DNA from: Acanthosepion pharaonis
Lineage: Eukaryota > Mollusca > Cephalopoda > Sepiida > Sepiidae
Direction of reading: 5' to 3'
DNA: 64,000 bases
NCBI GenBank assembly: GCA_903632075.3
Contig: CAHIKZ030002036.1
Coordinates: forward strand, 83,501 to 147,500
Every line of letters starts with the position of its first letter. Positions within the stretch are counted from its first letter, which is position 1. Below the pieces are notes generated by a model. The model was not told the origin of the DNA, did no database searches, and worked only from the letters and a program-made list of their open reading frames with translations. Below, one piece after another: positions 43,840 to 55,373 of this stretch. Made by a program: the position numbers and the translations under genes.

Positions 43840-44640
43840 GCCTAATGGGTGTTTTTGGCAAATATGGCAATATTTTTGAGACTATCACTATGTTTGTGAT
43901 ATCAATTATGCCAATATACTTGAGATTATCTTTCAGTTTATCTTTGTATCTAATAGGTCTTCCTACATAATTCATCTTTGTTTGGAATTGGCCATAAGTG
44001 TAAATTTATGACAGTCTTTCATGATTTATACTAACAATATGGCCAATCCATCTTAATTGAAACGGCATCAAGATCTTTTTACTTGGTATATCACATTTAT
44101 CAAACAAATGTTTGTGTTTTTTTTTGAAACCGTATATATTTCTAAGACATTTTTTGTGGAATGGATTTTGTGGATATGCTTTCTATACACTATCCATGAT
44201 TCAGACCAATACAGCCATATTTGGATTACCTCATCTACAAAGAAGAAGTCTATAAGTATTTTAAATAAAAGTAAATAACAAATAAAATAAGGCCCCATTA
44301 CACATCTTTGCTTTATTCCATTCTTAACATGAAAAGGATCTGATGAAGTATCATCTGACTTAATAGAAATTTGCATATTTTTATAGAAGGATATTATAGC
44401 ATTGACCATCTTATGAGGAACACGAATTTTCTTCAATACTTGCCATAAAACACAGCCAAAAGCCTTAATAAATCAACAAAGAGCATGAATAATTTATTGT
44501 TTTCCTCTTGTACTTTCTCTACAACCTGTTGCAAGGAATATATCATGTCTATTCTCCTTCTCCAGTCTTTAAAACTACACTGGAATTCAGGATGAGAGAG
44601 ATCAACTGGAAAAGTGTTTTATTGACAGTGTGTTTTACCT
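43840..44640 (-). pseudogene. RTE-like LINE RT fragment with internal deletion
   Basis: On the minus strand: a finger/palm segment resembling IDFTKAFDSV is lost to shifts near 44470. IRVPHKMVNAIISFYKNMQI follows (44370-44425), then FHVKNGIKQRCVMGP (44285-44340). The text then jumps to SESWIVYRKHIHKIHS (44160-44215), a C-terminal block normally several hundred residues later, and LRWIGHIV near 44050. The YADD box and thumb are deleted. It is a different subfamily from the RTE copies at 18800-24700. Confidence 0.65.
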
Positions 44641-44663
44641 TTGTTAGGTAGGCATCTTCAGGT

Positions 44664-44698
44664 CAGAATGAAAGACAAATCAGATTTGTCTTTCATTC
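44664..44698. repeat. Perfect short palindrome
   Basis: GAATGAAAGACAAATC and GATTTGTCTTTCATTC face each other across one to two bases. It adjoins a CTGAAGATG (minus strand) motif. Confidence 0.85.
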
Positions 44699-45375
44699 AT
44701 TTCATTCCTACACACACATGTACACACATAAACGCACACACACACACATATAGATCCTATTTCAATTACCTGATCATTTAGTCTCATGCTCATCTTCTCA
44801 GACAGCTCTCTCAAGGTTTTTGGCTGCTTCTTGTTGAACTTCATTGTGTGTGTTATGCCAACCCATATCTTAGCTGACATATGTCTCTGATGAGCATTTC
44901 TTGAGTGAACTAAATAGATAAGTCAATTGAATTTTTCTTAATTTATTGATTATTATATATTTGCACAGAATTCAGTTCACTCATCATTTACGTCTCCTAG
45001 AAGCAATGCATATTAAGTTACATCAACCAACTCTTTGCAAACAGAAGGAGCATTTCATTCACTCCCTCAATCTCTTAGGAGGATCGTGAGTACTATTTTC
45101 CCACTTGGAACTATATATTTTATTCGTAAATTATTTTACCAATAAATCTACTTTCATTGTGTTCCAAAATTTTCTCTCATCATCTATCCCTTTTATTCTT
45201 TTCTTTTATTTGCCGTGCAAATTGTTCATTTCTTTATTCTTGCCAAAAGTCATGCCAAAGTTTTCTTTCTGATGAAGTATTGGCTGAAAAGATTCCTTAA
45301 GGTAAAAATGCCTTAATGTATTTTCAAAACTGTATTGATTTTATATTCTGTGGTATCAGGTCCTTCTTCAAATTA

Positions 45376-45376
<1 letters not shown>

Positions 45377-45437
<61 letters not shown>

Positions 45438-45605
45438 AAAAATATAGTTTTAAGGTATGCTATGATTATGGGTTTTAAGGTATGCTATGATTATGGGTAA
45501 AAGTGCTCAATATCAGAGATAGAGCATATAGAAATATAAAAGTGGACGCTGAGATCAACATCAAGTAGCAACAGTCTGTTTCATTCAAATATAAGCACCA
45601 TATAC
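45377..45605 (-). mobile_element. Small palindromic element with (TA)n tail, copy B
   Basis: In reverse orientation: (TA)n, the body with TTTTAAGGTATGCTATGATT (duplicated once), GCTCAATATCAGAGATAGAG, and one palindrome arm ending AACAGTCTGTTTCATTC. Only one arm, so the CTGA half of the ribozyme-like motif is missing. Confidence 0.65.
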
Positions 45606-45837
45606 AATGCAGATAACTGTAACATACTTTAGACAATGCTAATACCTTAAACTAAAGAAATAAGATAATCAACCCCCAAAAAGAAAATAAACAAAAAATG
45701 TAAATAAATAATAAACATATCAAGACAACAAATGAACACATAAACACAAGAAAATGTAATAATAATAATCAACAAAAAATATATAAGTAATCAATAATAA
45801 ATAATAAGTAAAAAGTTAACAAACAACAAAATATTTA

Positions 45838-45970
45838 CAAATAACTGCATTCAGATCCACAATTATTTCTACTCAATAGTCTCTCAAATAATTTGAAACA
45901 TAATATTTGCAGCCCATCTAATAACCATTAGGATAATACAATAAACCTTACTACCCATAATGCACCATTG
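45838..45970 (+). repeat. Dispersed repeat, copy 1 of a pair
   Basis: AAGATCCACAATTATTTCTACTCAATAG-type text runs to ACTACCCATAATGCA and is repeated at 46484-46620 at roughly 85-90% identity. An ACTACCCATAATGCA end is typical of a DNA-transposon terminus, but the partner end is not seen. Confidence 0.75.
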
Positions 45971-46483
45971 ATCAGCATATATAGCTGAGCCAAAATACAA
46001 CACATATCATCTGAAGATTGTATATATTATTGTCTGTCTGCTAGACTGCCATCTTCCAGTTGGAATGAAAGAACAATCAAAACTGTTCTTTGGGTGGGGT
46101 CTATGAGCAAATATGTACATATATATATATATATATATATATACATACACACACACACATATATTATATGAAATGGGTTAAAAATGGGTTAAATCCAACA
46201 AATATTTTTTAGTATATTTTCTTTTTATATGTTATTTATATGGATACAACTTATTTGAGTAAATGCTCTGTTTTTAATAAAATAGTATTAATTACATATA
46301 CTGGCTTGAGTGTTCAAGAAATTTCATAGAAAATAACCATTCTCCACCATAATTATTTATAAGACCTTATGTTTATAAGCAGTAATTTGAACTTTGGCTA
46401 ACCAGAAGTTCTCTGTGGCAGAATAGTTAACAATACGTTAGGCCAAATGATGGTTTCTGTATGGGATACAACATTATAAAATA

Positions 46484-46620
46484 GCTACAAATAACCATAT
46501 TAAGATCCACAATTATTTCTACTCAATAGTCTCTTGAATAATTTGAAACATAATCTTTATGGGCGATCTAATTACTATCAGGATAATAAGATAGACATTA
46601 CTACCCATAATGCACTAGTT
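46484..46620 (+). repeat. Dispersed repeat, copy 2 of a pair
   Basis: Partner of 45838-45970, same orientation, also ending ACTACCCATAATGCA. Confidence 0.75.
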
Positions 46621-46680
46621 GTATTTAACCATGAAACAGACCATTGCCACTTGGAGCTGACCTTAAACAATGTCCACTTT

Positions 46681-46714
<34 letters not shown>

Positions 46715-46717
46715 TAT

Positions 46718-47405
46718 ACGGTGTGGTGGATAGATTGAAAATAATACTGACATCTCATTTTACATATATTTACCAAAATTACACTAAATTATACTAAAGA
46801 GTAAATTTATTCAATAAAATTGCTATTGGCTTCAACCATGGCCTCCACAGGACTTCGGAATCTCCTGCAACTCTTCTGGACGGTCTCCTCATTTAAGTTG
46901 GTGATAGTCCCTGCCTTCAGTTCATCTTTTTTTTTTTGGTTTTGTTGGTCCCTCATTCAACTGCACCCATGCATAATAATCAACGGGATTACAGTTTGGA
47001 GAATTAGGTGTAAGGGGTGAGGGTCACAGAAAATGTCCAACAGCCATGACTGGATTCACCTGCTTGTGTGGCATGTTGCAGATTCCTGTTGCTAGACATA
47101 GGATCTTCCAGCAGCCGCCGCCCTCTTGACCCAGTGCAGCACCGCCTCCTCAAGGCACTTAATGTAGGCCTCCATGTTGAGTTTGAAGCCCTTACCAACA
47201 AATTCAGGAGTTCTTTTCTTATTAAAATGATCAGAGTGAGTTTTTTGAGCTGCCATACCTTCGTAATTACCATTAGACTCATCCAATTCTTTCTGAATCC
47301 TTTGCACTGTCCTCTGATTGAAACTCAAACACTCTGAAATGTTTGTATTGGAGCTTCTGTCGTGAATGCCATGCAGTACAGCATGCCATTTCCAAATTTC
47401 TATTG
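46718..47405 (-). mobile_element. Mariner-type transposon relic with transposase
   Basis: Same family as 17122 and 6306. The minus strand encodes the helix-turn-helix region (FNQRTVQRIQKELDES near 47290-47320), GKGFKLNMEAYIKCLEEAVL (47145-47205), WVKRAAAAGRSYV, a QQESATCHTS segment (second Asp changed to Glu), and ends near 46810 as in the other copies. Most of the first catalytic block is deleted. The outer end at about 46718 resembles the family TIR and lies beside (TA)n. Confidence 0.78.
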
Positions 47406-47429
47406 ATATTTCTATGGAAAGTGCTCAGA

Positions 47430-47755
47430 TGAACTACACATATTCCTTAGTTCCAGCAGTTCTAACCTTCACAGTTAAGACCTGCCAAGCCACCCACATT
47501 GTAGTGAACCACCCTCATTCCTTTCGTATTCCATTGATAACATGTAAGTTTTACCCAAGCAGCTTCTTCTGAAAAACCACTGCTCTGTGGAACCAACTCC
47601 CAAAAAGATGTTTCTCTGATCACTACAATCTTGTTGAAGTTTAGAGTCAAATGTTATCTTCCTTAAATATCCCTATAAACTGTGCTGCTTAATCCATAAC
47701 CCTCTACCTCAAGTGGCTCCCGGGCCTTGTAGAGTGTGAACATAATTGTAAAAAA
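47430..47755 (+). mobile_element. CR1/Jockey LINE, C-terminal fragment
   Basis: TTALWNQLPKRCFSDHYNL (47578-47635) matches the C-terminal block SRLWNSLPYSSFPESYNL of the 55231 LINE. Preceding HSFRIPLITCKFYPSSFF fits the usual text upstream. Ends in an A-rich tail near 47755. 5'-truncated. Confidence 0.65.
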
Positions 47756-47826
47756 AAGAAAAGTATTTCCACTTTCTCATTAATCTTCTTGATATTGTTC
47801 TGGGATATAAAAATTTATATATCTTT

Positions 47827-47827
<1 letters not shown>

Positions 47828-47877
<50 letters not shown>

Positions 47878-47917
47878 CACCTTAATAATATAGCACACCT
47901 TAAGACCACCATATTTC

Positions 47918-47966
<49 letters not shown>
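47828..47966. repeat. Two (TA)n tracts around a repeat fragment
   Basis: (TA)n at 47828-47873 and 47921-47963. Between them AGCACACCTTAAGACCACCA then TATTTCTTCATAT, a scrap of the body of the palindromic element family. Confidence 0.85.
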
Positions 47967-47967
<1 letters not shown>

Positions 47968-48109
47968 GATAAATTAAGTAAACAACATAAAAAATCCATA
48001 TCAGTTATAATTTATTTTATGAATATTGTTATATACATCTCTTCAGACTGAAAGTTTTTAAGAAATGGAATCAATCCATCCAGACAGATTTATTGTGATA
48101 AAAAGGAGA

Positions 48110-48290
48110 AAGGGAAGAAGAAAAAAAAGGAAAGAAAACAGTATTAATAATAAAAAGAGGAAGAAAGAAAAAATTAAAAATATAAAAATTTTTTAAATTA
48201 ACGGAATTTCTTCCCTTAATTTAAAATTTTTTAATATTTTTTATGTTTTAAGAAAGAGAAAGAAAGAAAGAGAAGAATTAATATCCTCCT
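48110..48290. repeat. Purine-rich low-complexity tract
   Basis: GAAAGAAAG/AAAAGGAGAAA-type sequence. Confidence 0.8.
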
Positions 48291-48324
48291 TGGAATAATC
48301 CCTACCAATTACAAATTGGTATTA

Positions 48325-48326
48325 TA

Positions 48327-48364
<38 letters not shown>

Positions 48365-48564
48365 GTATATTTAGGCAGCAATTTTTCATTAAGGCATGTT
48401 TCATTAAATAATATAGACAAGTTTTGTCTATTTATTTTAAGTAAGTTCCTTTCATATTGTCTGATAAGCTTAATAACATTATCATTGAAAGACAAAAGGA
48501 AATCACCATATTGATACATGTTTAAATCCAATCTAAGCTTTTGGCTTACATAAGCCATTATCAA
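48325..48564 (-). pseudogene. Penelope-like element 5' coding fragment (putative)
   Basis: The minus-strand open stretch reads ...YERNLLKINRQNLSIL, FNETCLNEKLLPKYT, then dissolves into (TA)n. A helix followed by L-x-FL-x-C-x-x-x-x-LxPKF is how I recall N termini of Penelope-like RT proteins. Related text ending at (TA)n is at 48700-48760 (+), 49440-49470 (+), 59575-59640 (-) and 59760-59810 (+). Always cut at the same place, LPKY next to TA. The class is inference. Confidence 0.4.
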
Positions 48565-48619
48565 AGACTTTTCAATATATCAAACAATACACAGACAAAA
48601 CAATAATGATAATCTGTTT

Positions 48620-48748
48620 TTGTTGCATGAAAAATTTCAAAGCAATGACAAACTCATGTTTATGAGACATGGAAGAAAAAATTGCATCGCAGCTTATGAT
48701 GTCACACATGACCACACAAGTTTGTCTATATTATTTAATGAAACATGT

Positions 48749-48785
<37 letters not shown>
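48620..48785 (+). repeat. Second copy of the putative Penelope-like fragment, into (TA)n
   Basis: AGTTTGTCTATATTATTTAA then TGAAACATGT reads SLSILFNETC in frame and then runs into (TA)n. It is head-to-head with the fragment at 48325-48564. Confidence 0.45.
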
Positions 48786-48787
<2 letters not shown>

Positions 48788-48990
48788 GAAAAAAAAAAAA
48801 AAAAATCAATAAGATATATAATCCGTGTTCTTATAGATATTTTTATTTTTACAAAATAGTGCTCAATGTAAATTTACAGAGCATTAATATTATAAATTAA
48901 TTGATTTAAAAATATTTTTTAAATATAAACAGTTCTAACCATGTTTCAAAAAAAAAGCTAAAAAGCCACGAATTTAATTTTGTGATTAAA
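48786..48990 (+). repeat. (TA)n-linked dispersed repeat, third copy
   Basis: AAGATATATAATCCGTGTTC then TTTTACAAAATAGTGCTCAA, as at 30881 and 31079, again directly after (TA)n. Confidence 0.7.
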
Positions 48991-49038
48991 TTAAAGACAT
49001 TAGTTCCATTTCATCCTCAAGTGAATAAATCAATTAAT

Positions 49039-49074
<36 letters not shown>

Positions 49075-49475
49075 GAATATGAGATAAAGAGGAAAAGTTA
49101 TAAATGATGCATTTCACTGAGTTTCTGCTCTCTGGCTTTTTCAGGTTTGAATGAAAAAAGACAAAACTTTGTAACAAAACATGTTCTGGGATCTCATTAT
49201 TTTCACTTTCGTTTCAGTTATTATGCATCCTACAAACACCACATTTATTTTTAACCCAAGTACTTGCAACCTTTTCTAATATCATTTTAGGGTAAATTAC
49301 AAAGACAATCTTATTATAACTGTAATTAAATCTGCATTCTGTTGTCATAGTATTTTTAAAACCATAACTTTTTTCATCTTAACATCAAGAAACTGATTAG
49401 ACAACTGGAAAGGACCAGAATAAAAATAAGTAGACACGATATGTCTATGTTATTCAATGAAACATTATATATATA

Positions 49476-49560
49476 TATAATAAAAAGGCTTAAACACTAA
49501 TATTCCATGGTTATAATTTATTACATTGGAATCGTAATTATGATCCAATTCATCAGACCT
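49476..49560 (-). repeat. (TA)n-linked repeat with hammerhead-like motif, copy X
   Basis: On the minus strand: CCACAGGTCTGATGA, a stem, GTAATAAATTATAACCATGG, AATATTAGTG, GCCTTTTTAT, then (TA)n. Homologous to 51222-51302 outside the stem. Confidence 0.75.
49509..49559 (-). ncRNA. Hammerhead-ribozyme-like motif X
   Basis: 51 nt. GGT (49557-49559), CTGATGA (49550-49556), stem II ATTGGATC / GATTCCAAT with one bulged base and an 8-nt loop (49525-49549), GTAA in place of GAAA, a short AT-only stem III, an A at the H17 position, then ACC (49509-49511) pairing with GGT. One core base (A13 to T) is changed, so this copy is probably dead, but the fold is type-I hammerhead. Confidence 0.5.
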
Positions 49561-50344
49561 GTGGATGTTATGGCTATTAGTGCTGGATTGATTCTTTCAC
49601 CTAAACATCCAAAAACTTGTTGAATGCCTTCGTCGCTGAAATAAATTGATCAAAAAGAAAAGACGGAAGGATACAGAGACACTAGAGGGACAGTTTAGGA
49701 CACTGATTTTATTTCCTTCTTCTGGATTACAATGAGCTCTTGTTGGGGAATTTCTTCTCGAACAGTTGGCACGTGTTCACCAGTCAAAGGTCCAACAGAG
49801 AAAAAGATAGATTCTTCTAGTTTATCTTTGGCGCCAGGAAATCTCTCTTTTTTTGCACATGCGTAAATTGTCTTTCCTGTCAGAGGACTCCTGGGAGATT
49901 TTAATGTTTATTTTTTTGTATTTTTATTTAATTTTGTATTTTTATTTTATTTTGTATTTTTATTTAATTCCCACAGACCTACAAATTCAAAAAGAAATCA
50001 GAAAAAAATAATTCTGGGAATAAAAAAATAAATTTAGCAAGAGTGTATGTATGAGATTGGGGGACAAATATGAGAGGTAAATGAAAGCTTTAGAGAGGGG
50101 TAACAGACAAGAGAAGAACAAGAAGGCCTAAAAGTGAAGGTGGGGATTAAAATTTAATAGAGATAAATTCAAAAGAGAAGTTAAAAGTGTGATACAGATA
50201 AATTTGAATTATTTTCTGATGCATAATTTATTCTTAAATTGCTGACCTAAATTAATTTAAAAACTGACACTGGAAATGGGTTTATACATTTGTAGCGACA
50301 CTACACACAATAATCTAAACTTAAAAATCAGAAGATGAGAAAGA

Positions 50345-50395
50345 GAGAGAAAAGAAAAGAAAGGAAAAGGGGAAAGATGGAGGGGGGGGGGCAAC
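50345..50395. repeat. Purine-rich / poly(G) tract
   Basis: GAAAAGAAAGGAAAAGGGG then a run of G. Confidence 0.8.
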
Positions 50396-50554
50396 TAAAA
50401 CCAAAGGGCATTTATAAAAGAGCCACTGTACAATCAAGAAAATTTGACAAAAGTAATATCACCTACAGGTTACAAATTTAATATAAATATATAAAAAAAC
50501 GAATATTTAATCTAGCAAGGACTTACTATTTCTATGTCCAAAAACACATTCTTA

Positions 50555-50965
50555 TATACACACATACACAACATATCTATATTTACACGTACATACATAC
50601 ATATACGCGTGTACACATATAAATATACACACAGACACACACACATATACATATATATATACACACATACATATATTCATACACATCCACTCCTGCGTGT
50701 ATATACACTTACACACATACATACGGACATACACATATGTGCACATAAACATATATACATAAAACTTTACACACCTTCATATATTTACATGCACACACTC
50801 AACTAAACAAATATACAACGTATCTATCTATCCATTTAATTATACATATACAATATATGAGATACAAATATATAAATATATATAAAATATATATATATAT
50901 ATATATGATATATATACCCATATATATATATATCAATATAAAATAAATATACACATATATATATT
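50555..50965. repeat. Compound (CA)n/(TA)n/(CATA)n microsatellite region
   Basis: ACATACATAC, CACACA and long TATA runs. Open frames here (His/Thr/Tyr-rich on +; Cys/Val/Tyr-rich on -) are artefacts. Confidence 0.9.
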
Positions 50966-50975
50966 CAACATTCAA

Positions 50976-51169
50976 ATTGACATGGCTGTTTCATTTTAGG
51001 CACAATCGTCAGGCCGCCTGATGATTGCATCTAGCATGAATTTTTCAAAGGTTTATTTTTGACTTTTATGACTTTATATTTACATATAGGACAAGTAAAT
51101 AATGATATTGAGCATTTTATCCTATAAATAAAGCACACTTTAAAACTATATTTCTGCATACATACATAC

Positions 51170-51223
<54 letters not shown>
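50976..51223 (+). mobile_element. Small palindromic element with (TA)n tail, copy C
   Basis: A head-to-head palindrome centre near 51013 (CGTCAGGCCGCCTGATGATT) with a left arm ACATGGCTGTTTCAT and a right arm cut short after CTAGCATGAA. A body with GATATTGAGCATTTTATCC, AAAGCACACTTTAAAACTAT follows, then CATACATA and (TA)n to 51222. Same plan as 12175-12436. Confidence 0.65.
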
Positions 51224-51225
<2 letters not shown>

Positions 51226-51251
51226 GGAAATTGGAGACTTCAGAAAGCTAT

Positions 51252-51302
51252 GGTAATATTTTATTTTGCAAAATTGATAATTTAATTTTGCTTCATCAGA
51301 CC
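51252..51302 (-). ncRNA. Hammerhead-ribozyme-like motif Y
   Basis: 51 nt, same length and layout as 49509-49559. GGT (51300-51302), CTGATGA (51293-51299), an extra A, a perfect 8-bp stem II GCAAAATT / AATTTTGC with an 8-nt loop (51268-51291), AAAA in place of GAAA, an ATA/TAT stem III, T at the H17 position, ACC (51252-51254). The stem-II sequence is unrelated to copy X yet fully paired. Confidence 0.5.
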
Positions 51303-51309
51303 TGGTCTT

Positions 51310-52480
51310 TTTAAAACAATGAATGGATTAAAAAAAATTCTTGCAGGAATCAAATGAATAACAAAAAATAAGATTAAGATTGTGTTTTAAGATGGTTCCA
51401 CAAAGTAGGGAAGGGGAGAGGTATATGTTTCTAGGAGATACGATAGTAGTAGTGATGACCTTGACCTCTTATTCACTGGACAAGAGAAGGGAGTGGAAAT
51501 GATTTATCAAGAATGGAACAAAGGAAGAGGAAGAAGCAGGAAACAGAAGAAAGGAAGTAAGAACCGGATAGTGTACACAAACTCCCTATACTTACATACA
51601 TACACATTTCTTTATATACATATATAAATATATGTACACATATGTTCCTATATCCATTCGCATCCATCTACACGTTTTCACATAAATGTGTTCACCCCCC
51701 CACATACGTATATATGCACACATATATACACCCATACTTACATATTTATCTATTTGTATTCATAAATTCTTATTTGACTTGTATATTCCTAAATAAGTAA
51801 TTAGATAATTTTATAATAATCAAATAAATTAAATAATCATGTAACTGTAAAGTGGGCATTATTTTATTTTCCATCAGGTGTACCCAAATATATACAAATG
51901 TGTAATTTACAAAAAATAGAAAATGAGAGAATACAACATATATATACATGAATATACATATGTTTATTTATATTTTATACAGATATATATTATAAAATAT
52001 ATATATATATATATATTAAAAAAATATATTTAAAAAAAGATACATTAAAAAAAAATTATACAATGCTGTATTTGTGTATACACATTTGTTTTAAAATTAA
52101 AAAGAGATATATAAAACGTTAGATATATATATAAAGATATAAATTTTTATAAAGTGAATAAACATGTGATGATACAGAAAAGATTATATGAAAGATATTT
52201 ATATAAATCTGACTATATTAAATTTATTAACAATTTTATAAAAATATATAAAAAAAGATTAAATAAAAGATAATATCTATGTATATATATATATTCTTAG
52301 ACATGCATATACACATATATTTATATTTATATGCATATACATATGCAAAATATTTGTAAAACATCAAAAACCCAAGTTTTTTTAATTTTTTTTAAAAGAA
52401 ATTCCAATTTAGAAATTAAAGAGATTCTTGCATCTGCATTTGAATGCATTTAAAAAGAATATTTCATTCATGGAAGTTTT
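51310..52480. other. AT-rich non-coding stretch
   Basis: Scattered TATA, CATA and ACAC microsatellites (about 51590-51740 and 51940-52020). Nothing coding recognised. Confidence 0.5.
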
Positions 52481-52515
52481 TTTGAATCCATTCCTTTTAT
52501 TTTAAAATCATAGGT

Positions 52516-52581
52516 CTGATGAAGTGTAATGAAATTTTTTCGGAAAAAAAAAATAAAAAAAATATAATAATATATATAACC
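52516..52581 (+). repeat. Degenerate third copy of the hammerhead-like repeat
   Basis: AGGTCTGATGAAGTGTAATG, then CGGAAAAAAAA (GAAA at 52543), and TATAACC near 52580 after an expanded A/TA stretch. Stem II pairing is lost. Confidence 0.35.
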
Positions 52582-52701
52582 TTTTTAAATTCTTCAATTT
52601 GTTTTTTAATTTTTTAAAAAAAATTCAACTACATTGAAATAGATTTATATAAATCCCTGGAATTTATCCAAAAGATTACCAATTAACATTTGTCTTTAAT
52701 A

Positions 52702-52709
<8 letters not shown>

Positions 52710-52748
<39 letters not shown>

Positions 52749-52830
52749 AAAAAAAAAAACATAAAGATATATAATCCGATAATTTCTTATTGATATTTTT
52801 TAAAATTGAACAAAAATTGCACAATCAATA
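52710..52830 (+). repeat. (TA)n plus fourth copy of the (TA)n-linked repeat
   Basis: (TA)n, poly(A), then CATAAAGATATATAATCCGA and a TTGATATTTTT stretch as in the other copies. Confidence 0.65.
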
Positions 52831-52946
52831 ATAATTTAATTTAATTATATATATTTTTTAAAATGAAATTTTTAACATGTTAAAGAATTTTTAAAAAATT
52901 TTATATATTTAATGAAAAAAACCATATTTTTCATTTTTATTTATAT

Positions 52947-52949
<3 letters not shown>

Positions 52950-53001
<52 letters not shown>

Positions 53002-53005
53002 CATA
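52950..53005. repeat. (TA)n microsatellite
   Basis: Pure TA run. Confidence 0.95.
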
Positions 53006-53009
53006 TATA

Positions 53010-53840
53010 TAATAATATTAAAAATATATATAAAATAATTTAATTACAAATATATCAATATAAACAATATTAAATGTTTGTATATAAAAACATTAAATAA
53101 TATATTTATTTATATATAAGTTATATTGGTAACATGAATTTAAAAATTAGATGCCTTTTTTTTTTTTAAAAAGGTTTTTCATCTGTCATTCATGATTTTT
53201 TTTTTTTAAGAAAAAAAAAAAAATCTTTTTAGGGGTTCAAAATGTATCATATATCATATGTAAGGGAAAACCACCATATAATCAATATATGATTTAAAAG
53301 GTTTTAAAAAATTAAGTTCATGGTTCAATTACCATTATGAAGGAAAGTACATCTCATTAAAAACAATTGAAAACTAACTTTATTTTCATATCCAAATAAT
53401 TTTTGAGGAAATGATAGATTTTTGACAATTTTTTCAAATTTTTTTTATCATATATATAATTTATATTTTATTTAAAAATTTATAAAGCATTTAAATTTAG
53501 CTCCTTCAAAAGGGCCCTTGATTCGGCATTCAAAAAATAATTAGAATCTATTGCCAACAATGAAAAACAGAACTCAAAATTTTAAAATGCATTTAAATAT
53601 TACATTAATATTTAAATTTAATAATTTAAAAGTTCAATGATAATTTTTTTGCCTAAACTTATTTTTTCCAAAAAAAAAATTTGATGTATAGGTCCTTATA
53701 TATATTTTACAAATAATTGTAAGTCATCCATTCATTGCATATAAATATGCCACTTCTGTTTAAATATATATATATTGGGAAATTAAGAATCAATAATGTA
53801 ACTATTTTTAATAAAATAATTATATAGAATATTTGCATTT
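53010..53840. other. Extremely AT-rich non-coding stretch
   Basis: Mostly A/T homopolymers and TATA words. Nothing else seen. Confidence 0.5.
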
Positions 53841-53844
53841 TGAT

Positions 53845-54410
53845 CCTTTAAAGCATCTTAGATTCAGTCACCTACTACCAAAATAACTTATAAATTTTAC
53901 CTTTTCTATAAATACATTGATAGTAATTGTTCTAAAGAAACTTTCATTTTTAGTGCCTAGACTTTATGAATTTAGGTGCAGTACAAGATCAATAGAATAG
54001 TCTCATTATTTTACAGTTATAATAGATAAAATAAAATAAAATCTTTTTTGCCTTTTTAATTGTAATTAAAAAATTAATATAAAATCTCTAACACTCAGTA
54101 AACCATTACAATTATGAGAATCTCTTTCATCTCTTGCTTTCTCAGTGAACATTTAGAAATTCTTAATAAAATAAAAAATTAAATCTGCAATTTTACTGAT
54201 TCTAGAACTGGCATCTTAGATTCAGTCACCTATTAAAAATTACAAATATTTAAAATCTTTAATATAAAAAAACATTTCAATTGTAATTTTCTGATGAATT
54301 TAAATTCATGTTTGGTAAAAGATTTTTATGAATTTATATAAAAAAAAATAAAAGTTACAAGATCAACAGAATAATATTCATTATTTTACAGTTGGCATAA
54401 ATCAATACCC
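53845..54410 (+). repeat. Two overlapping remnants of a LINE C-terminal end
   Basis: 53850-54030 (GCATCTTAGATTCAGTCACC, CTATAAATACATTGATAGTA, CCTAGACTTTATGAATTTAG) resembles 42625-42790, the end of the decayed CR1/Jockey LINE. A more degraded repeat of the same text follows at 54208-54400, so the remnant is duplicated. Confidence 0.5.
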
Positions 54411-54654
54411 TTTCTATTATATATTTCTATGCTAATTGTTTCTTCTACATGACTTATTCTTATATTTACAGTTTTTTAATCTTCAAAAAAATATATTCAA
54501 AAATGTCAATTGTTATACAAATTTATTTAAATTTTTTTTTATTCAATTTTTTAGAATTTAAAATTTTTTAAAAAAATATTATCTTATACTCAGTACCATT
54601 TTGATTTTAGTGGCTTTGAAATTATAATATAAATTACTTGGAGGTAAAAAAAAT

Positions 54655-55195
54655 TTTAAAAAAAAAAAAAAAAAAAATCATTGGTTTGCATTTTTTTTTT
54701 TATATATGTGTTATAAGAATGAAGATAAAAGAATAAGATGTGATACACAATGGTTAATTTGCTTTACTTTGAAGTTATTTTTTAAAAATATTTCTACAAT
54801 ATATGTTAAGTTTATATTGTCTTATGTATCTGGCTAAATTTTAATTCAAATATAAATTTTCCAAAAGTTAAAAAAAAAAAAAGTATAAATTATAAATTTA
54901 GTTTTTATCCAAATGGAGGGTACACATATCTTAATGGGGTTACACTCTATTTACACACAAATCAAAAAGTCATCCCTCTGGGTTTCGTACACATACATAT
55001 AAATACTAAAATTATTAGTATTATTTATTATTATTATCAATATAACAAATAGCTCAATTCATTTATATTTAAAAGAGATAAAATATAAAATCACCATATA
55101 TTTTAATCATTTTTAGCTGCATATCATTCATTGAATGGCATTTCATTCATTTTGAAATAAATTCATTATTATTATACAATTTTTTTATTTTTTTT
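54655..55195. other. AT-rich non-coding stretch with poly(A) tract
   Basis: Poly(A) near 54655-54677. No gene. Confidence 0.5.
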
Positions 55196-55209
55196 TAAAA
55201 AAAATACGA

Positions 55210-55214
55210 ATATA

Positions 55215-55230
<16 letters not shown>
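55210..55230. repeat. (TA)n at the LINE 3' junction
   Basis: TA run directly after the LINE poly(A) tail (minus-strand sense). Confidence 0.9.
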
Positions 55231-55250
<20 letters not shown>

Positions 55251-55373
55251 GCGTTTCACCCCAAGCAAGGCGAGGGAAGCCACTAGGACGCAAGGGGTTA
55301 CAGAAAATTTGGAGCAAGATCAGATAGGAGTGATAGAAGAAAGGATGAGGAGGAGGAGTGGATAGTGGATAGA

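Noticed and set aside
44680..44880. Short minus-strand frame ending in a Cys/Val run
   Set aside because: Partly a CA microsatellite. The non-repeat part shows no family motif and it lies beside LINE relics.
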